Source of the DNA: UPXZ01 sp018055865
GTDB lineage: Bacteria; Bacteroidota; Bacteroidia; Bacteroidales; Paludibacteraceae
NCBI GenBank assembly: GCA_964292695.1
Contig: CAXYWB010000081.1
Location: 1 to 10,570, forward strand
Length of the DNA: 10,570 nucleotides
Reading direction: 5' to 3'
Under the pieces are notes generated by a model that saw only the letters and a list, made by a program, of their open reading frames with translations, did not search any database and was not told the origin of the DNA. Made by a program: the position numbers and the translations under genes. This document shows, piece after piece, positions 1-8,000 of this stretch (its first letter is position 1; each line of letters begins with the position of its first letter).

Positions 1-256
1 CGTTGGGGTCGTTTATCCAGTTTCGCTTCGCTGAGAAATGTATTTGTGGTCTGTACTTCTCACTATATTCATTGTTCGTAGTTGGTATTGTTGGCTCATC
101 GGTATCGCAGGAAACGAATGAGACAAAAACTACAGAAATAACTATCAGTCGAATGAATTTTTCACAATGGCTGATCACTAATTTTCCAAAAGTGATAGTG
201 CTTTTGTTCAGCAAACTCAGAATTATTGTATTACTGTTCATGTGTTTTTGATTCAT
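1..256 (-). CDS. GH32 fructan hydrolase lipoprotein, N-terminal part only (cut by left window edge)
   Basis: Reading the minus strand from ATG at 256 gives an open frame of 85 codons running off the left edge. It ends in RPQIHFSAKRNWINDPN, the first conserved block of glycoside hydrolase family 32 (WMNDPNG type), whose Asp (residue 83 here) is the catalytic nucleophile. Before it lies a lipoprotein signal, with hydrophobic LIVISVVFVSFVSC and lipid-accepting Cys50, followed by acidic DTDEP, suggesting export to the outer membrane or cell surface. An in-frame TAA directly precedes the ATG at 256. A second in-frame ATG is at 241, and a GTG at about codon 27 would give a more normal 24-residue signal. 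The gene starts 25 bases after the stop of the preceding GH32 gene, so the two are probably cotranscribed. By family, the enzyme removes fructose from, or cleaves within, fructans or sucrose. Exo or endo action and linkage preference cannot be told from this fragment. Confidence 0.88.
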   Translation of the reverse strand, partial: MNQKHMNSNTIILSLLNKSTITFGKLVISHCEKFIRLIVISVVFVSFVSCDTDEPTIPTTNNEYSEKYRPQIHFSAKRNWINDPN

Positions 257-281
257 TTATTCTGGGTAACTCAACCGAAAT

Positions 282-1874
282 CTATTTGAAAATCTTTATA
301 TCCGAAAACCTGACCGTTCCGGAGTTACTGAAAATCATCCACGGGTTTTGCTCCATGGTAGAAATGTGATTTGTAAATGCTACATTACCATTTACGTACA
401 TCACGCAAACTTGTTTCTCGATAATAATTTTCACATCAAATTGTTTGTTATTGCTTACAATCAGTGGTGTGAAGTTTAGTTCTTTGTTGTTCTGATACAT
501 GAAAATTGCCGGACAGTTATACTGATTATTGCTTGTCATGTCAAATATGAGTTTGTAACTTTCTTCCTGATCTTCGTAAGCGCCAAACCCGATTCCAAAT
601 CCTTTTTCGGCTTCTGAGGCATCAATTTTCATTTCAATTTTTAGCGAAGATGTATTGCGATTAAAAACCACCTGGCTATTCCCCGAAAGAGTGAACGTGT
701 TGTTGCTTTTTGCTACAGAACCTTTTTGTTTGATGTCTTTGAAAAGAACTGGAGTCGCAAATTTCGCATTCACTGCATCCGGAATGGCAGGATATAATTT
801 TCCACCGGGTTGTTGTATCAGTTTATGTGTAATCAGGTTTCCGCCCCATGTCAGTTCGTTAGAATTTGGTTGTTTATCCTGACCTGTCGATGCCCAACCA
901 CTCAGGTATCTGTTTTGCCCATCGAACGAAGTTTTGGCTGCGTAAAGCCAAAGGCCGTCAAATGTTTCGTGATTACCATTCTCGTCTTTACAAATTTCCC
1001 ACGGTCCGTCCGGACTGTTCGCAATGCGATAAAAAGTTTTTCGATGATTATCTCTGTTTATTCTTGAGAATATCATATACCACTTGTTTCCTAACTTAAA
1101 TACTTCCGGACATTCGGGCAGGTCGGTGTCGGTCGGGAATTCATATATTTTGGGATTGTTGTTGTCTGTGGCTTTGTAAAGGCTTTGTATTTCTTCCCAG
1201 TTATTCAAATCATCTGACTGATATCGAACAAGTACAGCGCGGTTATCGGTAGTCTGACCGGCAACAAGCATTACGTATTTGTTGCGCGTATCGTCCCAAT
1301 ACACATCAGGGTCACGAAATTCGGAGTTTTTACAGAATGCAGGTGGTTGAATTTTAAAAGATGGTTTTTTATACCATTCGCCCGCTGACAAATCGTTGGC
1401 AAGTGTTGCTTTTGAAACAGTGGATGGTGATGTAAATACGGTATAAAAGAAATGATAGTTGTTATCTTTCTTCATCACATCGCCTGTGCCCATGTTTATA
1501 TCCCATTCGCCTGCTTTACCTGTGAGTACCTGAGGGCTTGGAGTGTTGAGTGGCACAAATTTAGCAAAATCTTTTGTTTTGGTTACATAGATTCCACCAC
1601 CGGGGTATCCCGAAAATCGTCCTAAAAGGAAATAGATGTAGAATGTTTGGTCGGCTTCATTGTAATACGGCATTGGATCGCCCGTAACTGCATTTGCCGG
1701 TTTGTAAAATGTTTCGTAAACCGTTTTGATGGCATCGCCCTCGGTTGCTGTTGTCTTTTTTGTTAATGTCTCGTCGATTTTAGGATCGTTATTACCCGGA
1801 TCAGGCTCATCAGGAGATTTGCAAGCCGATATCAACAACAATGATATCATTAAAAGTAAACCTGGTATTTTCAT
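282..1874 (-). CDS. GH32-family glycan hydrolase lipoprotein (probable surface fructanase)
   Basis: Predicted 530-residue lipoprotein. The signal is MKIPGLLLMISLLLISAC with Cys18 in the lipobox, followed by an acidic, Pro-rich linker (PDEPDP) suggesting surface display. The five-bladed propeller catalytic domain spans about residues 50-370. The candidate catalytic triad is Asp66 in GDPMPYYN (nucleophile), Asp188 in FRDPDVYW (RDP motif, transition-state stabiliser) and Glu254 in ECPEVF (EC motif, acid/base). The RDP and EC pair identifies GH32. The first block lacks the usual W-x-N-DPNG and is a variant. Residues about 390-530 form a beta-sandwich, like the C-terminal domain of GH32 enzymes (possibly DUF4975 type). 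The start at 1874 is chosen because it opens a proper signal peptide; the ATG at 1937 would add 21 residues translated from a C-rich repeat. By position it corresponds to the surface endo-acting GH32 of the B. thetaiotaomicron levan locus, but specificity is inferred from context only. Confidence 0.9.
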   Translation of the reverse strand: MKIPGLLLMISLLLISACKSPDEPDPGNNDPKIDETLTKKTTATEGDAIKTVYETFYKPANAVTGDPMPYYNEADQTFYIYFLLGRFSGYPGGGIYVTKTKDFAKFVPLNTPSPQVLTGKAGEWDINMGTGDVMKKDNNYHFFYTVFTSPSTVSKATLANDLSAGEWYKKPSFKIQPPAFCKNSEFRDPDVYWDDTRNKYVMLVAGQTTDNRAVLVRYQSDDLNNWEEIQSLYKATDNNNPKIYEFPTDTDLPECPEVFKLGNKWYMIFSRINRDNHRKTFYRIANSPDGPWEICKDENGNHETFDGLWLYAAKTSFDGQNRYLSGWASTGQDKQPNSNELTWGGNLITHKLIQQPGGKLYPAIPDAVNAKFATPVLFKDIKQKGSVAKSNNTFTLSGNSQVVFNRNTSSLKIEMKIDASEAEKGFGIGFGAYEDQEESYKLIFDMTSNNQYNCPAIFMYQNNKELNFTPLIVSNNKQFDVKIIIEKQVCVMYVNGNVAFTNHISTMEQNPWMIFSNSGTVRFSDIKIFK

Positions 1875-1895
1875 GTGTTTATAATTTATATATCT

Positions 1896-1920
1896 GCCCC
1901 CTAACCCCCTAAAGGGGGAA
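1896..1920. repeat. REP-like C-rich/G-rich element
   Basis: Two tandem CCCCCTAA units (1897-1904 and 1905-1912) are followed by GGGGGAA. The second unit and the G tract form a small palindrome, CCCCC-TAAA-GGGGG (1905-1918). The base composition is unlike the AT-rich surroundings. From memory, very similar elements are dispersed in intergenic regions of many Bacteroidota genomes; I could not check this. It lies 22 bases upstream of the chosen GH32 start codon, so it would be in the leader of the mRNA. Confidence 0.55.
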
Positions 1921-1954
1921 TATTGAGCGTCTATCATTTGTTGTAAGTTTTTTA

Positions 1955-2115
1955 ATCATGCCCGTGTGTGTCAAAAATATTTTACTTGGACATGTGTGTT
2001 TCATCTGTTTATTTATTATTTTTTTAATTAAGGACAGATGGAACACGTCATACAATCATTCCCTTGTGTGTCAAAAGTAAATTGGCATGGCTGTTTCATG
2101 TGATTTTTTATTTAA
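1955..2115. repeat. Imperfect direct repeat, period 100 bp, each copy with a -7-like box
   Basis: Copy A begins at 1955 (ATCATGCCCGTGTGTGTCAA) and copy B at 2055 (ATCATTCCCTTGTGTGTCAA). After this shared block both continue with a diverged AT-rich stretch and then TGTTTCAT (1997-2004 and 2092-2099), so the second part has a net 5-base length difference. On the minus strand each copy contains TAnnTTTG: TATTTTTG at 1979-1972 and TACTTTTG at 2079-2072, the Bacteroidota -7 consensus. Neither has TTTG at the ideal -33 position. They could be duplicated promoters or regulator sites for the GH32 genes. Confidence 0.6.
1996..2046. repeat. 13-bp inverted repeat around a 25-base AT-rich loop
   Basis: GTGTTTCATCTGT (1996-2008) pairs with ACAGATGGAACAC (2034-2046) at 12 of 13 positions; the exception is one G.T wobble on the plus strand (C.A mismatch in the minus-strand transcript). 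The loop, 2009-2033, is almost entirely A and T. The left arm overlaps the TGTTTCAT part of direct-repeat copy A. It may fold in mRNA or be a divided protein-binding site. Confidence 0.5.
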
Positions 2116-2173
2116 CCCTGCATCCGCATAAAGGAAAATAAAGGGAAATTTATAACTGAAAAATAAAATGAGT

Positions 2174-2206
2174 AACACTACCAGATAGTTAGCATCTGGT
2201 AGTGTT
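2174..2206 (-). terminator. Hairpin after the binding-protein gene (attenuator or terminator)
   Basis: A perfect 13-bp stem, AACACTACCAGAT (2174-2186) against ATCTGGTAGTGTT (2194-2206), closes a 7-base loop. In the direction of transcription it begins eight bases after the stop codon of the glycan-binding lipoprotein and is followed by a T-rich tract (ACTCATTTTATTTTTC). The tail is not a pure U run, so partial termination or 3'-end stabilisation of the susC-susD-binding-protein message is as likely as full termination. Confidence 0.75.
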
Positions 2207-2214
2207 CTTTCAAT

Positions 2215-3321
2215 TTACTCTTTGGGAAGTGCAATCAGTTCATCCCAATATACCCGGTGAGTTGTAAAAGCAACAGGTTGTCCTGCATCATGTGCATGTG
2301 GAGCTACCAGAATGTTGTTTATGACAGCTGTTCTGTTTTCAGGTATTTTGAAAGTTAGTTTTTGCCATTTGCCTAAATTGTCTTCAGAATACCATACTTT
2401 TAACCAGTCTTTGTTTTGTTCTCCATCGGACTGGATTTCAAGCTGCACATCTCCTGCCACTTCTTTAAGCACCATAATGCTGAAACGATCGTATTCAGCC
2501 GGATTAATGTTCACTTTATAGCTGTTCCACAACGCTCCACCCGACCAGAGTTTTCCTCCGGCATCGGTATCGTTGCCTGCCCGCATTATCGAAGCACAGA
2601 ACGGTGTGGGGTTAATTCCATCGGTCAATGGATTGGCATAAGGACTTTCGACTGTAGCGGCAATATTGGCCCAAACCGGTTTTACATCCTCGCCATTGAA
2701 AATAATCAGACCCGGATTTGAACCATGCTGCACTGTTACAGTGTAACTAAACTGATAGCCGACATAATCCAACGTGTAAACAACAGGGTTTGTAAAGTCA
2801 ACTGCCTCGCCTGAAGCAGGGCTTATTGTTGCACCGGCAGTGTATTCAATCACCGGCGTAAGTGCCGTCAGGTCGGTAGCAACCGGAACATATACAGTTA
2901 TTGTTCTGTTTGCTTCATTAATATCACCTACAGCATCTCCTACCTTGAACATGGTGATTTTTGCTTTGGTTTCTTCCACCGTAACTTTGTAAGTATTGTA
3001 CACATTTTTATTATAAACCCTGTATTCAATAGGAGTTGTGGTGGATGAACTGTAGTCCATTGATGTTCCGGATGCAGGAGTAACAGTAGCTCCATCTGAA
3101 ATGGATATACTGGGACTTAGATTGGTCAAATTTGTACCCGGTGCCATGAACAGTTTAATGGTTTGTTTTGCTGTGTCAATGGTTCCTTCAACTCCATTGA
3201 TAGTGAAGGATTCAATTTCTACTTCAGCATTCAAATCTACTGTATCACGTTCTTCTTCTGTACAAGCTGCAAAATTGAATGCCATCAATAATACGGCTAA
3301 AATATAAATTGTTTTTTTCAT
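2215..3321 (-). CDS. Surface glycan-binding lipoprotein (SusE-position protein)
   Basis: Predicted 368-residue lipoprotein. Signal MKKTIYILAVLLMAFNFAAC has Cys20 as lipid acceptor, and the following TEEERD is the acidic type of signal that sends Bacteroidota lipoproteins to the cell surface. Two related beta-sandwich domains follow, about 34-116 and 121-198. They share F-x-hydrophobic starts, ID/IN...TI strands, LTxLxP and a near-identical GAT[VI][TS]PASG...D[YF] block (77-90 and 163-176), resembling DUF5018-type repeats. Residues about 204-366 form a separate aromatic-rich beta domain (VWANI, KLWSGGALWNSY, DWLKVWYSED, RVYWDEL), the likely carbohydrate-binding module. No catalytic motif is seen. 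The gene starts 14 bases after the susD stop. Its position matches that of the levan-binding lipoprotein BT1761. Binding is inferred from position and architecture; the ligand is unproven. Confidence 0.8.
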   Translation of the reverse strand: MKKTIYILAVLLMAFNFAACTEEERDTVDLNAEVEIESFTINGVEGTIDTAKQTIKLFMAPGTNLTNLSPSISISDGATVTPASGTSMDYSSSTTTPIEYRVYNKNVYNTYKVTVEETKAKITMFKVGDAVGDINEANRTITVYVPVATDLTALTPVIEYTAGATISPASGEAVDFTNPVVYTLDYVGYQFSYTVTVQHGSNPGLIIFNGEDVKPVWANIAATVESPYANPLTDGINPTPFCASIMRAGNDTDAGGKLWSGGALWNSYKVNINPAEYDRFSIMVLKEVAGDVQLEIQSDGEQNKDWLKVWYSEDNLGKWQKLTFKIPENRTAVINNILVAPHAHDAGQPVAFTTHRVYWDELIALPKE

Positions 3322-3335
3322 AACATTACAGATTT

Positions 3336-5015
3336 TTAATATCCAACATTTTGTTTGTATAAATACTTGCTAAACTTTATTTGTTGTTGAGGTATAGGCA
3401 AATACTCGTGTTTGTTTTTTGTGAAGTTTGCCTCTGAATAGTAGGAACGTCGGTTCTTTTCAGTGTTATAATATTCATTCATAACTTGTTCAGTAACTCC
3501 CCAACGTACCAGATCAAAGAATCGACCACCTTCCATGGCAAGTTCAAGTCTGCGTTCCCAGCGTAGGGCTTGTCGTGCAAAATCTTGCGTCCAGTTACAA
3601 TTTACACCATCTTGATAAAGTTTGATGTCAATAAAATCATTGGCATATTTAATCAAATCAGTGCTGTTTTTGGCACGGCCTCGTATTGAATTGATTATTG
3701 GCAAAGCTTCAGCTGAACGGTTTAATTCTATCAGTGCTTCTGCTTTCATTAGTAATAAGTCGGCGTGTCTGATAACAATTCTGTTTTTTGTGTTGGCATA
3801 AAACGGAACCATTGGAACAAAGCAATCGCAGGTAGGATCTACATTCTCTTTTAATGAAGCATATACTCCGTATGTGCCCGGACTTCTGTTCCAATCCACA
3901 TCATAAATTAGTGATTCATTATATTTGTATGCCAGGCCCGGTAATGCTACTGTATGAAAGAGACGGGGATCATTTTGTTCCGAATAACCGCTATTATTCG
4001 TATTGTAGTTTTCAAAAACAGGTAATCCATTTTGTGTACGAAAAGCATTAACAAGCGTTTGCGACGGTTTTAAGAAGTCGCAACAACCCAGTTTCATGGG
4101 TACTGATAGTAAATCTGCGAAATTTACCCTTCCGAATTTCGTTCCATCATCACCAGAAAACTGAACTGCAAATATTGATTCGGAGCCGTTTTCAAAACTA
4201 CCAGGCAAGAAGTTGAATGCAAAATCGTACTCGAGTTTATATTGCGATGCAATAACCAAATCGGCATTAGTCAATACATTATTCAGGTCTGCTGTATTTA
4301 TCGAGGTAACTTCATTCGACTGGCTGTTTTCCTGTCTGTAGGCTTTGTAGAGATATGTTTTGGCCAGATATGCAGCCGCTGCATATTTGTCAGCTCTTCC
4401 TCTGTCGATTTGTTTTGCAGGTAAATGATCTACACCATATTTGAAATCATCCGCAATTTTCTGCCACAGTTCATCATTGGAAAGTGCCACGTTTGAAATT
4501 GTTCCATAATCAGCCACAGGTACTGTTTCGTCGATATAAGGAATGTTCTTAAACAGAATCTTGAGTAAAAAATAGAAGTGACCTCTGAGAAACCTTGCTT
4601 CGGCTATTTTAGCTTCTTTGTTCGTGAGATTTTCGGCTGCATTAATTGCTTTTATTGCCGAATTAGCACGCGAAATAGAGACATAGCATTGATACCAAAG
4701 CGCATCAACTTCACCAAACTCAGTCGAAATATTTTTTGATATTTCGAAAAAGTGGAATGTTGAAATGTCTTGTTCTCCGGATCCTCCTTTGTAAGCATCG
4801 TCGGATCGTACTGTGCCATATGGCCACAAGCTGAGCGGTTTGTCATAGTGGTCGTTACCTAATGCCGAGTATGCTGCTGTTAGTGCACCCTCGTACGCAT
4901 TTTGTACGTTTTCTGTGGTGAGGATTCCGGTTGGTTCTTCATTCAAAATATCTGTACATGCCGAGAAGAAAATTAGTATCAGGCCGATAAGACCTATTTT
5001 AAAGAGTTTTTTCAT
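3336..5015 (-). CDS. susD: SusD/RagB-family outer-membrane glycan-binding lipoprotein
   Basis: Predicted 559 residues, a normal length for the family. The lipoprotein signal MKKLFKIGLIGLILIFFSAC has Cys20, followed by TDILNEEPTG, the typical SusD beginning. The TPR-rich N-terminal half shows AEARFLRGHFYFLLKILFKNIPY (about 138-160) and YAAAAYLAKTYLYK (211-224). The C-terminal RagB/SusD domain shows ADLLLMKAEALIELN (418-432), RWERRLELAMEGGRFFDLVRWG (485-506) and the closing YLPIPQQQI. SusD acts as a lid over the SusC barrel, trapping oligosaccharides for import. The start lies 12 bases after the susC stop, and the binding-lipoprotein gene follows after 14 bases, so the genes are surely cotranscribed. 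Oddities: vicinal Cys311-Cys312 (GCCDF) and a CDC at 396-398 in the region expected near the ligand face. Family assignment is certain; fructan as ligand is inferred from the neighbouring GH32 genes. Confidence 0.96.
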   Translation of the reverse strand: MKKLFKIGLIGLILIFFSACTDILNEEPTGILTTENVQNAYEGALTAAYSALGNDHYDKPLSLWPYGTVRSDDAYKGGSGEQDISTFHFFEISKNISTEFGEVDALWYQCYVSISRANSAIKAINAAENLTNKEAKIAEARFLRGHFYFLLKILFKNIPYIDETVPVADYGTISNVALSNDELWQKIADDFKYGVDHLPAKQIDRGRADKYAAAAYLAKTYLYKAYRQENSQSNEVTSINTADLNNVLTNADLVIASQYKLEYDFAFNFLPGSFENGSESIFAVQFSGDDGTKFGRVNFADLLSVPMKLGCCDFLKPSQTLVNAFRTQNGLPVFENYNTNNSGYSEQNDPRLFHTVALPGLAYKYNESLIYDVDWNRSPGTYGVYASLKENVDPTCDCFVPMVPFYANTKNRIVIRHADLLLMKAEALIELNRSAEALPIINSIRGRAKNSTDLIKYANDFIDIKLYQDGVNCNWTQDFARQALRWERRLELAMEGGRFFDLVRWGVTEQVMNEYYNTEKNRRSYYSEANFTKNKHEYLPIPQQQIKFSKYLYKQNVGY

Positions 5016-5027
5016 TTTATTGATTTT

Positions 5028-8000
5028 TTAAAAAGTTAGATTTATTCCAAGTGTACTTATCATAGGGATAGGGTAACCGAATCCTGGGCTTTCAGGATCT
5101 ACACCAGTAAAGTTTTTAGAATGTATAGTGAATAAATTCTGTCCGCTAATGTAAAACCGGATCTTTTCGATGTTTATTTTCGATAAAACTGATTTTGGCA
5201 ATGTATAACCAAATTGAACATTTCTGACTTTCAGGTACGAGCCATCTTCCACATAATAAGTCGAGAAGCGACCTTCGTTGTTCGAGTTGGTGTTTTGTAG
5301 CATCGGTATATCCGAATCAGGATTAGTCACAGGATGAAATGCATCCAGCAAACGTCTGCCCTTGTTTGAGTTAACGTCATCCACGCTCCAGAAATCCGTT
5401 TGATACTTTACTCCGTTCACGATATCAGCACCTTGTACTCCCTGAAAGAACATGCTCAAGTCAAAGTTCCGGTATTCCAGATTAATATTCAAACCATAAG
5501 AGAAGTCGGGATATGGATTCCCAATCCAGGTCTGATCCATGGCATTAATTTCATTTCTTCCATCTTCCTCGTACACGTTTTTGTATCGTATACGGCCAAT
5601 AGCTTTACCATCTTGTCCAACGTGATTGTTAACTTCATCCTGAGTTTTGAAAATACCATCGGCCACATATCCATAGAACGATCCGATAGGACGACCTAAA
5701 ATATTGTCACCTTCGCGTCCGCCATACGAGTTTTGAACATCTTCGGGCAGATGCGTTACCTTGTTTCTGAAACCTGAAATATTGGCTGTAACATCATATT
5801 CTAAACCAAAAATTGTGGCGTTTCTATAACCAAGTAATACCTCAAAACCCTTGTTCTCCATCGATGCTCCATTGCTCCAACGGTCGCCACCTTCACCAAC
5901 TACGGCCAGGTAAGCCGGTCGGATCAAAATGTCTTTTGTTGATTTAACATAGTATTCAGCTGAACCGTAAAGTTTATTATCGAACAATGCATAGTCAATA
6001 CCAATATTTGTTTGAGTAGTGGTTTCCCATTTCAAATCATCGTTACCCGATTGTATTTTCCGGAAACCGGCAGGTAATGAACCCGAACCATACCCCGAGA
6101 TGTCGTATGCTGTACCGTTTACAATATTCCAGGTAGGGTCAGCAACCCCATAATCCGGGATAAAGGTAGTGTAGGTTGCATAATTGTCAATCTCCTGATT
6201 ACCTGTTTGTCCCCAGCCTGCACGAAGTTTAAGATCTGATACAATGCTTTTGGCACTTTCCATAAAATTTTCCTCAGAGATTCTCCATCCAAATGAAACG
6301 GCCGGAAATGTACCGAAACGGTTGTTCTTACCAAAACGGGATGAACCATCATAACGAATAGTTGCCGAAGCTAGATACTTATCATCATACACGTAATTTG
6401 CTTTTCCGAAATATGAAAGCAGCGAATAACCGGTTTTTCCGCCTCCTACCTGTGCTTTGCCCGTACTTACACCAGGCCACATGTATTCCGGAGTTTCAAC
6501 TGTAAATGCATTCTCGCCCGAAGTATAGGCATTGAAACTTATATCAGATTGACGAAAAATTTCCATACCGGCCAGTACATCAAAGCTGTGTTTATCTATG
6601 CTTTTTTTGTATGCAGCGGTATTTGTCCAGTTCCATTTCATGGAATGAGATTGTTCGAGATTTACACCACTTACAGTATTGCTGAGAAAGCCTGATTTAT
6701 AAGTGCGCTGCATATATCTTTTAAAGAAGTTTCCGTAGTCAACACCGAAACTTGTTCTGAAATGCAAATCTTTTACCGGTTCTAAGTCGGCAAATGCATT
6801 TCCAAATGTACGCCAGTACTGGTAAGGATTATCTTTGTTGTAGGTGATAAGTCGCACAGGATTTTGTCGGTCGTTCATACCTTTGGAAGGTCCTCCCCAT
6901 CCAATTCCATCAATTGTATGTACAGGTACCATTGGCAGTGCTTTCAATGATAAATCGAGTACATCACCGGGCGACTGAACTTCGGATGTCCTGTTAAGCG
7001 TGAAGTTTTCGCCTATTGTAAGCAGGCCGTCCAGTAATTTATAATCACTGTTTACACGAGCCGAAATTCGATCAAACTTCGAAAATTTGATTGTTCCTTC
7101 GTTTTCAAAATATCCGAGCGATAAGAAATACTTGCCTTTTTCAGTTCCATTACTAACCGATAAGTTGTAGGATTGAATCATTCCGGTTCTTGATACTTCG
7201 TTAAACCAATCGGTATCAGCCGAATACATTGTTTTGTCAGCATCCAGGTACTTAGGTAGAAACATGTTATTCAGTACAGGTGTACCATCTTCGCCGTCAT
7301 AATTCCAGTCGAAACGATAACCGATATTATTGTTGTTTGGGTTGCTGCTACCATTTATGGCTGCCTGCCACATGGCCTGTCCGTATTCTTTTGAATTTAA
7401 TACTTTCAAAGGGTTGTTGTATGAGGTTGCAGTAGCATAAGCATCAAAATCGACACGCATTTTTCCAATTTTACCTTGCTTGGATGTGATAATAATTACC
7501 CCATTACCTGCTCTCGACCCGTAAATACTTGCGGCAGATGCATCTTTTAACACCTGAATACTTTCTATGTCGTTGGAATTAAGTTCATGCATTCCTCCTT
7601 TGGTAGGCACACCATCAATAATAAGAAGAGGGTCGTTGTTGTTAAGTGTACCTATCCCCCTGATGCGAATACTTGCAGAACCGCTTGGATTACCATCAGC
7701 CGATACGGTCATACCTGCCACTCTCCCTTGCAAGGATTTGATCGGATTGTTTTCTGCTGATTTTTTGATTTCATCTACATTCACTACGGAAACAGCCCCG
7801 GTTAAGTCTGCCTTTTTTTGCGTGGTGTATCCTGTAACTACCATCTGTTCAAGTACCTTGGTGTCTGATTCCAGTAACACATTAATTGATGTCCGATTTC
7901 TTGTATTTACTTCAAGTGTTTTCATACCCACCATTGAGAATACAAGTGTTTCGTTATCAGCCGGTAATGTGATACTAAACTCGCCATCCAGATTTGTTAC

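Larger units (their letters stand above)
1875..2214. other. 340-base non-coding gap between binding-protein and GH32 genes
   Basis: No plausible gene is seen here. Reading in the direction of transcription, it holds a 13-bp hairpin right after the binding-protein stop, two imperfect direct copies of a segment exactly 100 bp apart, a 13-bp inverted repeat around an AT-rich loop, and a CCCCCTAA-type element just upstream of the GH32 start. The other gaps in the operon are only 12, 14 and 25 bases, so this one stands out as a place where expression could be attenuated or restarted. Confidence 0.8.

Noticed and set aside
3..251. Plus-strand frame of 82 codons starting at TTG
   Set aside because: It is antisense to the GH32 N-terminus on the minus strand, which has a clear lipoprotein signal and WINDPN motif; the plus-strand reading has no recognisable feature.
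1875..1937. Upstream ATG at 1937 as the start of the first GH32
   Set aside because: It would add 21 residues encoded by the C-rich repeat ahead of a normal lipoprotein signal peptide that starts at 1874.
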